From Agromyces sp. SYSU T00194 (GTDB taxonomy: Bacteria > Actinomycetota > Actinomycetes > Actinomycetales > Microbacteriaceae), in contig NZ_JBEPJZ010000001.1 of the NCBI RefSeq assembly GCF_040496035.1, forward strand, positions 1,302,001 through 1,366,000: 64,000 nt of DNA. The letters are read 5' to 3'. Shown piece after piece: positions 52,759 through 61,406 of this stretch. A program made the position numbers and the translations under genes. Numbering within the stretch: the stretch's first letter is position 1; each line of letters starts with the position of its first letter. The notes below the pieces were generated by a model. That model saw only the letters and a list, made by a program, of their open reading frames with translations, did not search any database and had not been told where the DNA came from.

Positions 52759-53625
52759 ATGGCTGACGCAGCGGGTCGCGACCCGAAGCAGCCGGTGTAC
52801 GTGCGTCGGCCGGGCTCCGGTCGGTCGAGCGAGGAGGATGCCTCGTCGAGGCATCCGTCTGCTGACGAGCGCCTCGCGGCGGCGGAGCGGCTCGGTCTCG
52901 TCGGCATCGATTGGGACTGGTCGGGCATCGACCTGAGCGTCATGGGCGGCAATGGCGACGTCGAGCGGGCTCGCGCGCGGTTCCGGGCGAACCTGCCCGT
53001 CATCATCTGGGACGCCGCGAAGCTGGAGGGCAACACCTTCACGCTGCCTGAGGTGCGGACGCTGCTCGACGGAGTGACGGTCGAGGGGAAGCGGCTCGAG
53101 GACCAGCAGCAGGTGCTCGCGCTGAGCGACGCTTACAACGAGCTCGATCGGATGATCGCGGGAAGGAAGTTCACCGTAGACAAGGCGATCTCCGACCGAC
53201 TGCACGGGCTCGTTGCGCGGCACGAGGCGATCGAGGCGGGCGGGTTCCGCGGCGAGGGCTCTGCGCGCGGGGGCGGCTCGGTGCGGCTCTCATCGGGCGG
53301 AGTCGTCGAAGGGCGCGAGCACGGCGACGGCGGAGCCCTGCTCATCCAGGCCTTCGACGACCTGCGGGACTTCATCGCCGGGGTCGACGATCCGCGTCGG
53401 CGGGCGCTCGTCTACGCCGCCGCGGCCACGCGCCACCAGTTCTACTTCGACGGCAACAAGCGCACCGCGAAGCTCATGGCCTCGGGCATGCTCATGTCTG
53501 CGGGCTTCGACGCGATCTCGGTGCCCTACTCGCGGCTCTACGAGCAGAATGTGTCGCTCGACCGGATGTTCGCGAGCGACGACGCGACCGCGTACATGCG
53601 TCTCCTCGCCGACTGCGCCCGCTGA
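52759..53625 (+). CDS. Fic-domain protein with altered active-site motif
   Basis: A 288-residue Fic-fold protein; Fic enzymes usually transfer AMP from ATP to a target hydroxyl. The motif reads RHQFYFDGNKRTAKLM at 225-240. Asp231-Gly232-Asn233 and Arg235 match HxFx(D/E)GNxxR, but the catalytic-His position (four before Asp) is Gln227, with His226 displaced by one. WDAAKLEGNTF at 84-94 aligns with the inhibitory helix S/TxxxE(G/N): Glu90 is kept, Ser/Thr is Ala86. A disordered ~45-residue N-terminus precedes it. GAGGAG lies upstream of ATG 52759. It is paired with the HTH gene. The activity may be reduced, altered or require the neighbour His. Confidence 0.85.
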   Translation: MADAAGRDPKQPVYVRRPGSGRSSEEDASSRHPSADERLAAAERLGLVGIDWDWSGIDLSVMGGNGDVERARARFRANLPVIIWDAAKLEGNTFTLPEVRTLLDGVTVEGKRLEDQQQVLALSDAYNELDRMIAGRKFTVDKAISDRLHGLVARHEAIEAGGFRGEGSARGGGSVRLSSGGVVEGREHGDGGALLIQAFDDLRDFIAGVDDPRRRALVYAAAATRHQFYFDGNKRTAKLMASGMLMSAGFDAISVPYSRLYEQNVSLDRMFASDDATAYMRLLADCAR

Positions 53626-53629
53626 GGCG

Positions 53630-55249
53630 TCACGTCTCCGTCGCCGGCTCGGTGGTGTTCGCGGGTTGCTCGACTGCCGCGTCGGCGTCGGCGTCGTCGC
53701 GGCGCGGGCGCAGGGTCGCCGACGCGGCCAGCGCGATCGCGAGGAACCCGGCTGCGGTGTACGCGGCGTACGAGCTGGCCGCGGTGAGGCTCTCGGCCGC
53801 GAGGTCGCCGGCGTCGGCCGTCGAGGCATCCGCTCGCAGTGCTGGAATGGCGGCGCCGGCGCTGCCGGTGACGATGTCGACGACCTGCTCGCGCTGCGCG
53901 TCGGGGAGGTCGCCCAGGCGCTGCTCGAGGTCGGTGCCGAGGGTGCCGAACAGCACCGTGCCGAGCACCGCGACGCCGAGCGCCGACCCGATCTGCCGGG
54001 CGGTGCTCTGCGTGCCCGAGGCCTGTCCGCTCCGGTCGACGGGCACGTCGACGAGCACCACGTTCGTGACCTGCGAGCTGGCGAGACCGATGCCGAGCCC
54101 GTAGACGAAGAGGAGCCCCGCGATCACCGGCCAGCCGGTGTCGGTCGCGAGCAGGATGCCCAACACGAGCACGCCCACGAGTTCGAGCGCGACGCCCAGG
54201 CGCAGCATCCCGACCGGGGTCATGCGGCGGGCGAGGCCGCTGACCATGCCTGTCGCGAGGAACGAGCCGACCGCGAGGGCGACCAACGCGAAGCCGGCCT
54301 GCAGCGGGGTGTAGCCGAGCACGTTCTGCATCCAGATCGGCAGCACGAAGAGCAGCCCGAGCTCGCCGAGGCTCACGATCAGCGCCACGAGGTTGCCGTT
54401 GCGGAAGGTCTGGAGCGAGAACAGCTGGAGCGGGAACAGGGTGGGGGCGCCGCGACGCTCGCGGGCGCGCTCCCAGATGAGGAAGCCCACGAGCGCGAGC
54501 ACGGCGACGCCGATGAGCACGGGCGTGGGGGAGAGGTCCCACGGCCAGCTCCAGCCACCGATCGTGACGCGCTCGTTCACCGTGAGCCAGCCGAGCGTGC
54601 GGCCCTCGATGAGGCTGAAGACGAGCACGCCGGCCGCGACGACGCCGAGCAGCGCGCCCACGGGATCGAAGCGCTCGGGGTGCTCGGACTTCGACTCGGG
54701 GATGGTGAAGACCGCGGCGGCGAGCACGAAGAGGCCGAACGGCACGTTCACGCCGAAGGCCCATCGCCACGAGAAGTCGGTGATCAGCCAGCCGCCGAGC
54801 AGCGGGCCGAGCGCGGCCATGCCGCCGATGATCGAGCCCCAGACGGCGAACGCGATGGTGCGGTCGCGGCCGCGGAAGCCGGTGTTGATGAGGGACATCG
54901 TGCCGGGGAGCACCATGGCGCCGCCGACGCCCTGGGCGACCCGCGCGGCGATGAGGGTCGCGCCGTCGGGCGCGAGGCCGGCGGCGACCGATGCCGCGGT
55001 GAAGATCGCGACGCCGATCAGGAGGAGCCGGCGGCGGCCGATGCGGTCACCGAGGGTGCCGAACGCGATGAGCAGCGCGGCGAAGACGAGGGCATACGAC
55101 TCCTGCACCCACTGGACCTGGGTCGACGAGATGCCGAGGTCGTCGACGATCGCCGGGATCGCGACGTTGACGACGGTCGTGTCGACGATGATGAGCGAGA
55201 CGGCGATGCCGATGACGACGAGGCCGAGCCAACGACGAGTGGAGGTCAT
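53630..55249 (-). CDS. MFS drug-efflux transporter (EmrB/QacA, DHA2 family)
   Basis: A 539-residue transporter with 14 predicted helices. The DHA motif C/D start is LIIVDTTVVNVAIPAIVDDL in helix 1, motif A is FGTLGDRIGRRRLLLIG, and the motif-C-like stretch is GGMAALGPLLGGWL in helix 5. DHA2 pumps use the proton gradient to expel drugs, dyes or bile acids. ATG 55249 is selected over 55258 because TATGAT lies 7 nt upstream, a leaderless arrangement. A TetR operator abuts that box, and tetR is divergently encoded. The C-terminus is Ala/Asp/Thr-rich and disordered. Confidence 0.9.
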   Translation of the reverse strand: MTSTRRWLGLVVIGIAVSLIIVDTTVVNVAIPAIVDDLGISSTQVQWVQESYALVFAALLIAFGTLGDRIGRRRLLLIGVAIFTAASVAAGLAPDGATLIAARVAQGVGGAMVLPGTMSLINTGFRGRDRTIAFAVWGSIIGGMAALGPLLGGWLITDFSWRWAFGVNVPFGLFVLAAAVFTIPESKSEHPERFDPVGALLGVVAAGVLVFSLIEGRTLGWLTVNERVTIGGWSWPWDLSPTPVLIGVAVLALVGFLIWERARERRGAPTLFPLQLFSLQTFRNGNLVALIVSLGELGLLFVLPIWMQNVLGYTPLQAGFALVALAVGSFLATGMVSGLARRMTPVGMLRLGVALELVGVLVLGILLATDTGWPVIAGLLFVYGLGIGLASSQVTNVVLVDVPVDRSGQASGTQSTARQIGSALGVAVLGTVLFGTLGTDLEQRLGDLPDAQREQVVDIVTGSAGAAIPALRADASTADAGDLAAESLTAASSYAAYTAAGFLAIALAASATLRPRRDDADADAAVEQPANTTEPATET

Positions 55250-55256
55250 GCACGGC

Positions 55257-55277
55257 ATCATACCGACACTGTGTCGG
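55257..55277 (-). promoter_or_regulatory. Promoter and TetR operator for the MFS gene
   Basis: CCGACACTGTGTCGG (55263-55277) is a 15-bp palindrome directly followed, on the minus strand, by TATGAT (55262-55257) and, 7 nt later, the ATG. An identical 21-bp block occurs at 55916-55936. Confidence 0.8.
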
Positions 55278-55324
55278 GAAGTTGCCCCGGGATGGCTGCG
55301 GCGCGTGCGTGGCATGATGACGGC

Positions 55325-55903
55325 ATGCCGAGGATCTCCGAGCCTACGGTTGCCGAACACCGTGCCGCCAAGCGCGCCGCGCTCCTGCGCGCGGCCGCCC
55401 ACCTCGTCGACGCCGAGGGGGTGGAGGCGGTGAAGCCGGGCACGGTCACCGCCCGGGCGGGCCTCGCCCGGTCGAGTTTCTACGAGTACTTCTCGTCGCG
55501 CGAGGAGATCCTCGTCGCGCTCACCGTCGACGCGCTCGAGGAGTGGGCACGCGACCTCGATCGCGAACTGGCCGGCGTCGAGCCGGGCCTGCCTCGGCTG
55601 CGCCGCTATGTCGAGGTGACCATGGAGATGAGCGCCGACGGGTCGCACCACCTCGCGACGGCGCTGCAGCAGGCGGATGTCTCGCCGCAGCGCATGGAGG
55701 ACATCATGGCGGTGCACGACGCCCTGCTGGTGCCGCTCATCGGCGTGCTGCGCGACGTCGGGGTGACCGACTTGCACGTGACCGTGCCGCTCGTGAACGG
55801 GTTGCTCGGCGAGGCGGTGCGCCAGGTCACGGAGGGCGCGGATCCCGAGCGCGTGGGCGCCGAGGCGTACCGCATCCTCACCTCGGGAGTGCTCCCCGCC
55901 TGA
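55325..55903 (+). CDS. TetR/AcrR family transcriptional regulator
   Basis: A 192-residue repressor. The N-terminal helix is AEHRAAKRAALLRAAAHLVD; the helix-turn-helix is KPGTVTARAGLARSSFYEYF (residues ~37-56) followed by SSREEIL. The C-terminal helical ligand domain (60-192) is unassigned. It is flanked on both sides by the same operator palindrome, so it probably represses both the efflux gene on its left and the small membrane gene on its right. Its own promoter near 55313 (CATGAT, 6 nt before ATG) is weak and lacks a copy of the operator. Confidence 0.9.
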   Translation: MPRISEPTVAEHRAAKRAALLRAAAHLVDAEGVEAVKPGTVTARAGLARSSFYEYFSSREEILVALTVDALEEWARDLDRELAGVEPGLPRLRRYVEVTMEMSADGSHHLATALQQADVSPQRMEDIMAVHDALLVPLIGVLRDVGVTDLHVTVPLVNGLLGEAVRQVTEGADPERVGAEAYRILTSGVLPA

Positions 55904-55915
55904 CGATTCGGTTTG

Positions 55916-55936
55916 CCGACACTGTGTCGGTATGAT
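55916..55936 (+). promoter_or_regulatory. Promoter and TetR operator for the small membrane gene
   Basis: The same 15-bp palindrome (55916-55930) and adjoining TATGAT (55931-55936) as upstream of the MFS gene, 7 nt before ATG 55944. Confidence 0.8.
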
Positions 55937-55943
55937 CTCCGCC

Positions 55944-56306
55944 ATGGAGATTCTCAAGTACGTCGTCCTCGCCATCCACATCATCGGAGTCGCGAGCCTG
56001 CTCGGCGGTGCCCTGGTCGAGATGACGTCGAGACGCGAGGGTGGCAAGCGCGTCATCCCCGCGATCCTCCACGGCGCCTGGACCATGCTGGTCACCGGCG
56101 TCATCCTGGTCGGCCTGAACTACGCCGTCGGCGACCCGGTGAACAACGCCAAGATCACCGTGAAGCTCGGCGTGCTCGTCGTGATCCTCGTGATCGCCCT
56201 GGTCAACCGCAAGAAGGAGGCCGTCGCGGCCTGGGTGCTGCCCACCCTCGCGTCGCTGACGGTCGTGAACATCTTCCTCGCGACCGTCTGGCGCTCCTAC
56301 AACTGA
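55944..56306 (+). CDS. Small membrane protein under TetR control
   Basis: A 120-residue protein with four helices: ILKYVVLAIHIIGVASLLGGAL, ILHGAWTMLVTGVILVGLNY, TVKLGVLVVILVIALV and VLPTLASLTVVNIFLATVW. The first helix has a conserved-looking His-Ile pattern found in DUF2269-like and copper-resistance CopD-type proteins, but I do not assign a family. ATG 55944 is used, since the ATG at 55932 lies inside the -10 box. Its operator identity with the efflux gene suggests a joint stress or drug response. Confidence 0.75.
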   Translation: MEILKYVVLAIHIIGVASLLGGALVEMTSRREGGKRVIPAILHGAWTMLVTGVILVGLNYAVGDPVNNAKITVKLGVLVVILVIALVNRKKEAVAAWVLPTLASLTVVNIFLATVWRSYN

Positions 56307-56398
56307 CCCTCATCCACCGGCCGCGCCGTGCTCGCACCCAAGTGCGGCGCGGCGCGGCGTCGTTCTCACCGGACGAGCGCCTGGCCGAGTAGGCGCCG

Positions 56399-57397
56399 TC
56401 ACTCCGACGGCGCCGCGATCACGGATGCTGCCTCGCGGAGCGCCTCGCGCACGGCGATGACGCCCGGGCGGTCGGCGGCGGCGAACCGCGTCGCCGTGAA
56501 GATCTCGCGCGAGGGGCGGCCGGGCAACTCGTGCAGGCGAACCGACGGGGCGTCGCCCGCCCAGACGAGGTCGGGCAGCAGCGCGGCGGCGTTGCCGGTG
56601 CGCACGAGGCGGATGTGCGCGACCAGGTCGGTCGTCACGTAGCGCACGTCGGGCTCGAACCCGGCCGCGCGGCACTGCTGCAGCGCCCACTGTCGGGCGG
56701 CGCTGCCCTCGGGCTCCATCACCCAGGGCAGCGCGGCGGCGCTGCGCAGGCGCGCGAGCGCGTCGCGGTCGGCGTCGATCGCCGAGAGCGGCTGCGGGTC
56801 GGCGTCGACCACGGCGGGCAGGGCGGCGGATGCCTCCGAGCCGCGCGCGCCCGGGGCATCCGTCGCCGGTGGCAGCGCCAGTCGGATCGGGTCGCTCGCG
56901 AGCCGCACCCGGTCGAGGCCCTCGTGGTGCGGGCGGGTGTGGCCGGGGTACTGTTCGGCGATCACGAGGTCGGCGTCGCGCGCGACGGTGTCGAACAGGC
57001 CCTGCTCGGGCGGGCGCTCGACGAGCTCGACCCGCAGGTCGGGGTGGGTGCGCGCGAGGCGGGTGAGGGCGTCGGGCATGAGCGCGTGGGCGGCCGACTG
57101 GAACACCGCCACGCGCACGGTGCCGGCGATCGTGGTGAGCGACGCGGCGACGTCGGACTCCGCGCGCTCGAGGCGGTCGAGCACCACGCGCGCGTGCTCG
57201 ACGAGCAGCAGCGCCTGCGGGGTGAGACGCACGCGGCGTCCGGCCGGCTCGAGCAGCGGCACGCCCGCCTCGCGCTCCAGTTGGTCGAGCTGCTGCGACA
57301 CCGACGACGGGCTGTACGAGAGCGCGTCGGCCACCGCGGCGAGCGTGCCGCGCTGGGAGAGCTCGACCAGCAGGCGCAGGCGTCGCACGTCGAGCAT
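56399..57397 (-). CDS. LysR family transcriptional regulator
   Basis: A 332-residue regulator. The DNA-binding domain covers MLDVRRLRLLVELSQRGTLA and ADALSYSPSSVSQQLDQLER (residues 1-55), with RVRLTPQALLLVEHAR as the linker helix. The effector domain begins TVRVAVFQSAAHALMPDAL. A ~20-residue Ala/Gly/Ser insertion (DAPGARGSEASAAL) lies in its middle. ATG 57397 follows GAGGAGG. It is divergent from putA and probably regulates it in response to proline or a derived metabolite. Confidence 0.88.
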   Translation of the reverse strand: MLDVRRLRLLVELSQRGTLAAVADALSYSPSSVSQQLDQLEREAGVPLLEPAGRRVRLTPQALLLVEHARVVLDRLERAESDVAASLTTIAGTVRVAVFQSAAHALMPDALTRLARTHPDLRVELVERPPEQGLFDTVARDADLVIAEQYPGHTRPHHEGLDRVRLASDPIRLALPPATDAPGARGSEASAALPAVVDADPQPLSAIDADRDALARLRSAAALPWVMEPEGSAARQWALQQCRAAGFEPDVRYVTTDLVAHIRLVRTGNAAALLPDLVWAGDAPSVRLHELPGRPSREIFTATRFAAADRPGVIAVREALREAASVIAAPSE

Positions 57398-57456
57398 CGG
57401 TCCTCCTCGGGGCATCCGCTCATTCGTCGGCAGACATGATCAGTATCCGTCAGAAT

Positions 57457-57474
57457 CATTCGCTGTACCGAATG
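57457..57474. promoter_or_regulatory. Candidate LysR operator in the LysR-putA intergenic region
   Basis: CATTCG-CTGTAC-CGAATG is a dyad with 6-bp arms, 75 nt before the putA start, in the most AT-rich part of the divergent region. Another CATTCG is at 57421. Confidence 0.4.
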
Positions 57475-57548
57475 GATGCGACAACGCAGACTGGAGACGC
57501 ACGGCGCCCCTGCGCCCGATCCCGACCGCCCGGAAGGACACTGACCGT

Positions 57549-60500
57549 ATGGCCACCTCGATCGAGACCACCCGCGCGACCCACGGCGACCTCGCGAACC
57601 GGGCGGTGTCGCTCGTGCAACGGTGGCTGGCCGAGAGCGCGAACGTCCCGGTCGAGCCGGCCGCGCGCAACCTCGCCGGCGTGCTGGAGGACCCGAAGGG
57701 CCTCGACTTCACGGTCGGCTTCGTCGACGGCGTCATGCGCCCGGAAGACCTGCGGGTCGCGGCGCGCGCCCTGCAGCAGGTGTCGGAGCTCACGCCGAGG
57801 TTCCTGCCCTGGTACCTCCGCTGGGCGGTGCAGGTCGGCGGCGCGCTCGCCCCGGCCTTCCCGTGGCCGATCGTGCCGATCGCGCGGAAGGTGCTGCGCG
57901 ACATGGTGGGTCACCTCGTGCTCGACGCCACCCCCGACAAGCTCGGTCCCGCGATCGCGCACCTGCGCGAGTCGGGAAACCGCCTGAACCTCAACCTCCT
58001 CGGCGAGGCCGTGCTCGGCGAGCAGGAGGCCGCCCGGCGCCTCGCGGGCACGACAGAGTTCCTCGCCCGCCCCGACGTCGACTACGTCTCGATCAAGGTG
58101 TCGAGCGTCGTCAGCCAGCTCTCGATGTGGTCGTTCGACGAGGCGGTGCAGCGCGTCGTCGAACGCCTGACCCCGCTCTACGAGCTCGCCGCGTCGAGCC
58201 CCACGCCGAAGTTCATCAACCTCGACATGGAGGAGTACCACGACCTCGACCTGACGATCGCGGTCTTCACGACCCTGCTCGACCAGCACCGGCTGCGCCG
58301 GCTCGAGGCCGGCATCGTGCTGCAGGCCTACCTGCCCGACGCGCTCGGCGCCCTCCAGGAGCTCACCGCCTGGTCGAAGCGTCGCCGCGCCGCGGGCGGC
58401 GCCCCGATCAAGGTGCGCGTCGTCAAGGGCGCGAACCTCGCCATGGAGCGCGTCGACGCCGCCGTGCACGGCTGGCCGCTCGCCACCTACGGCAGCAAGC
58501 AGGACTCCGACACCAACTACAAGCGCGTGCTCGACTGGGCCTTCACGCCCGAGCACGCCGACGCCGTGAAGATCGGCGTCGCCGGCCACAACCTCTTCGA
58601 CCTGGCCTACGCGTGGCTGCTCGCGAACGACCGCGGCGTCGCCGACCGCATCGACATCGAGATGCTGCTCGGCATGGCGACCGGCCAGGCCGCCGCGATC
58701 ACGCGCGACGTCGGGCGCCTGCTGCTCTACACGCCCGTCGTGAACCCCGCCGAGTTCGACGTGGCCATCGCCTACCTCGTGCGCCGCCTCGAGGAGAACG
58801 CGAGTTCTGAGAACTTCATGTCGGCGGTCTTCGACCTCGCCTCGAACCGCAGCCTGTTCGAGCGCGAGCGCGACCGCTTCCTCCGCTCGCTCGCCGCGCT
58901 CGACCAGACCGTTCCGCAGCCGAACCGCACCCAGGACCGGCACACCGAGTGGGAGCGCATGTCCGCGCCGCCGGCATCGGTGCCCACGGTCGGGGGCGAG
59001 GCGGATGCCCCGGAGCAGGACGCCTCCCTCACCGCCGAGGTGCTCGGGCTGACCCGCGGGTCGGCGGGTGACGGCGCACCCGTTGCACCCGTCGCGGGTG
59101 ACGACCGCGCCCCGCTCACCGCCGCGCTGCAGGTGCCGGACGCCGCCTCGGGAGCATCCGACGGCTTCTCGAACGAGCCTGACACCGACCCGTCGCTGCC
59201 GGCGAACCGGCTCTGGGGCCGGCGCATCCTCGAGCGCGTGCCCGACTCGCGCCTCGGCATCCAGGCCATCGAGGCCTCGCGCATCGGCGACGCCGACACC
59301 CTCGAGCGCGTGATCGCGACCGTGACGGCCGCCGGCCGCGCCTGGGGCGAACTGCCCGGCGCCGAGCGCGCCGCCGTGCTGCACCGCGCCGGACTCGCGC
59401 TCGCAGCCAACCGTGACCGCCTCATCGAGGTCATGGCCGCCGAGACCGGCAAGACCATCGCCGAGGCCGACCCCGAGGTCAGCGAGGCGATCGACTTCGC
59501 CCACTACTACGCCGAGCGCGCCCGCGAGCTCGACCACGTGCAGGGCGCGATCTTCGTGCCGTCGAAGCTCACGGTGGTGACGCCGCCGTGGAACTTCCCG
59601 GTCGCGATTCCCGCGGGCGGGGTGCTCGCCGCGCTCGCCGCGGGCTCGGGCGTCATCATCAAGCCCGCCGCGCTCGCCCGCCGCAGCGGGGCGATCATGG
59701 TCGAGGCGCTCTGGGAGGCCGGCGTGCCGCGAGAACTGCTCGCACTCGTGCAGCTCGACGACCGCGACCTCGGGCGGCAGCTCGTCGCCCATCCGTCGGT
59801 CGACCGGGTCATCCTCACCGGCGCGTACGAGACCGCGAAGCTGTTCCGCTCGTTCCGCCCCGACCTGCCGCTGCTCGCCGAGACGAGCGGCAAGAACGCC
59901 ATCATCGTCACGCCGAGCGCCGACCTCGACCTCGCCGCATCCGATGTCGCGAAGAGCGCGTTCGGGCACGCCGGCCAGAAGTGCTCGGCCGCGTCGCTCG
60001 TGATCCTCGTCGGATCGGTGGGGCACTCGAAGCGCTTCCTGGGGCAGCTCGTCGACGCCACCCGGTCGATGCGCGTCGGCTACCCCGACGACCCCGCGAC
60101 CCAGATCGGCCCGGTGGTCGAGCCCGTGCACGGCAAGCTGCTGCACGCGCTCACCCAGCTCGACCCGGGCGAGCAGTGGCTCGTCGAGCCGAAGCGCCTC
60201 GATGACACCGGGCGGCTGTGGTCGCCCGGCATCCGCGACCACGTGAAGGCCGGATCGTACGTGCACCTCACCGAGTTCTTCGGACCGATGCTGGGGATCA
60301 TGCGGGCGCGCACGCTCGAGGAGGCCATCGAGATGCAGAACGCGGTCGACTACGGGTTGACCGCCGGCATCCACACCCTCGACTCCGACGAGCTCGCGAC
60401 CTGGCTCGACACGGTCGAAGCCGGCAACCTCTACGTCAACCGCGGCATCACCGGCGCGATCGTGCGGCGCCAGCCGTTCGGCGGATGGAAGCGCTCGGCG

Positions 60501-61196
60501 GTCGGCGCCGGCGCGAAGGCGGGCGGCCCGAACTACCTGTTCGGCCTCGGTGACTGGATGCCCGCGCGGGCGAGCGAGCAGAGCTCGACGCTGCACCTGC
60601 GCGGCCTCGATTCGCGCGTGACGACGCTGATCGAGCACGCCCAGTCCGAGCTGTCGTTCGAGGAGTTCGAGCTGCTGCGCCGCTCGGCGCTCTCCGACGC
60701 GATCGCCCACCGCGACGAGTTCGGCGCGGTGCGCGACGTCTCCGGCCTCGGGGTCGAGCGCAACGTGTTCCGCTACCGCCCGACCGCGGTGACGGTGCGC
60801 ATCTCCGGCGGCGCGGGCCTCGGCGAGGGGCTGCGCGTGCTCGCCGCCGCGGTGCTGTCGCGCTCGCCGATCCAGGTGTCGTCGGCGCTCGAGCTGCCCG
60901 CGGGCGTCGTGACGGTGCTGCGTGCGAACGACGCGTCGGTCGTGGTCGAATCGGATGCCGCGTGGCTCGAGCGCGCCCACCGGGGCGGCATCGAGACCGC
61001 GCGCGTGCGCCTCGTCGGCGGCGACGCATCGGCGCTCGCCGGCGCGCTCGCCGGCACCCCCGACGTGGCGGTCTGGTCGCACCCCGTGACGCCCTCGGGC
61101 CGCGTCGAGCTGCTGCCGTTCCACCACGAGCAGGCCGTGTCGATCACGAACCACCGCTTCGGCAACCCGACGACGATCTCCGACGGCGTGATCTAG
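57549..61196 (+). CDS. putA: Bifunctional proline dehydrogenase/L-glutamate-gamma-semialdehyde dehydrogenase PutA
   Basis: A 1215-residue enzyme that oxidises proline to glutamate in two steps. The N-terminal proline dehydrogenase barrel (~60-440) has VSIKVSSVVSQLSMWSF, KFINLDMEEYHDLDLTI, VVKGANLAMERVD and KIGVAGHNLFDLAYAWLL. A poorly conserved linker (~460-560) follows. The aldehyde dehydrogenase domain (~560-1050) has TPPWNFPVAIPAGG, catalytic Glu778 in LLAETSGKN and Cys812 in GHAGQKCSA, with FGPMLGIMRA near its end. The last ~150 residues may be the C-terminal flap. There is no ribbon-helix-helix DNA-binding domain, so it cannot self-regulate as in enterobacteria. GGAAGGA precedes the ATG. 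Confidence 0.93.
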   Translation: MATSIETTRATHGDLANRAVSLVQRWLAESANVPVEPAARNLAGVLEDPKGLDFTVGFVDGVMRPEDLRVAARALQQVSELTPRFLPWYLRWAVQVGGALAPAFPWPIVPIARKVLRDMVGHLVLDATPDKLGPAIAHLRESGNRLNLNLLGEAVLGEQEAARRLAGTTEFLARPDVDYVSIKVSSVVSQLSMWSFDEAVQRVVERLTPLYELAASSPTPKFINLDMEEYHDLDLTIAVFTTLLDQHRLRRLEAGIVLQAYLPDALGALQELTAWSKRRRAAGGAPIKVRVVKGANLAMERVDAAVHGWPLATYGSKQDSDTNYKRVLDWAFTPEHADAVKIGVAGHNLFDLAYAWLLANDRGVADRIDIEMLLGMATGQAAAITRDVGRLLLYTPVVNPAEFDVAIAYLVRRLEENASSENFMSAVFDLASNRSLFERERDRFLRSLAALDQTVPQPNRTQDRHTEWERMSAPPASVPTVGGEADAPEQDASLTAEVLGLTRGSAGDGAPVAPVAGDDRAPLTAALQVPDAASGASDGFSNEPDTDPSLPANRLWGRRILERVPDSRLGIQAIEASRIGDADTLERVIATVTAAGRAWGELPGAERAAVLHRAGLALAANRDRLIEVMAAETGKTIAEADPEVSEAIDFAHYYAERARELDHVQGAIFVPSKLTVVTPPWNFPVAIPAGGVLAALAAGSGVIIKPAALARRSGAIMVEALWEAGVPRELLALVQLDDRDLGRQLVAHPSVDRVILTGAYETAKLFRSFRPDLPLLAETSGKNAIIVTPSADLDLAASDVAKSAFGHAGQKCSAASLVILVGSVGHSKRFLGQLVDATRSMRVGYPDDPATQIGPVVEPVHGKLLHALTQLDPGEQWLVEPKRLDDTGRLWSPGIRDHVKAGSYVHLTEFFGPMLGIMRARTLEEAIEMQNAVDYGLTAGIHTLDSDELATWLDTVEAGNLYVNRGITGAIVRRQPFGGWKRSAVGAGAKAGGPNYLFGLGDWMPARASEQSSTLHLRGLDSRVTTLIEHAQSELSFEEFELLRRSALSDAIAHRDEFGAVRDVSGLGVERNVFRYRPTAVTVRISGGAGLGEGLRVLAAAVLSRSPIQVSSALELPAGVVTVLRANDASVVVESDAAWLERAHRGGIETARVRLVGGDASALAGALAGTPDVAVWSHPVTPSGRVELLPFHHEQAVSITNHRFGNPTTISDGVI

Positions 61197-61283
61197 CGTT
61201 TCCGCCCGCGCGCGCCGCCGTGCTCGCGCCCCGGACCCGTCCCGCGGCCGGTCCGCGCGTCCGCCCGACGCCCGGTTGCGCGT

Positions 61284-61343
61284 GAGGGCCGTTTCTCTCG
61301 CTGAGGGCCGAAGCTTCGGCCCTCAGACGAAGATCTGGCCCTC
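61284..61343. terminator. Nested palindromes between convergent putA and GntR genes
   Basis: A 26-bp perfect palindrome (61301-61326, half-site CTGAGGGCCGAAG) is enclosed by outer copies of the same octamer, TGAGGGCC (61283-61290) and GGCCCTCA (61337-61344), pointing inwards. It probably acts as a bidirectional terminator. Confidence 0.6.
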
Positions 61344-61406
61344 AGCGTGCGAAGGATCGGGGCGGACGACGTGGGCGAGCGGGCGGGCGGTCGACGTGCC
61401 GCGGCG

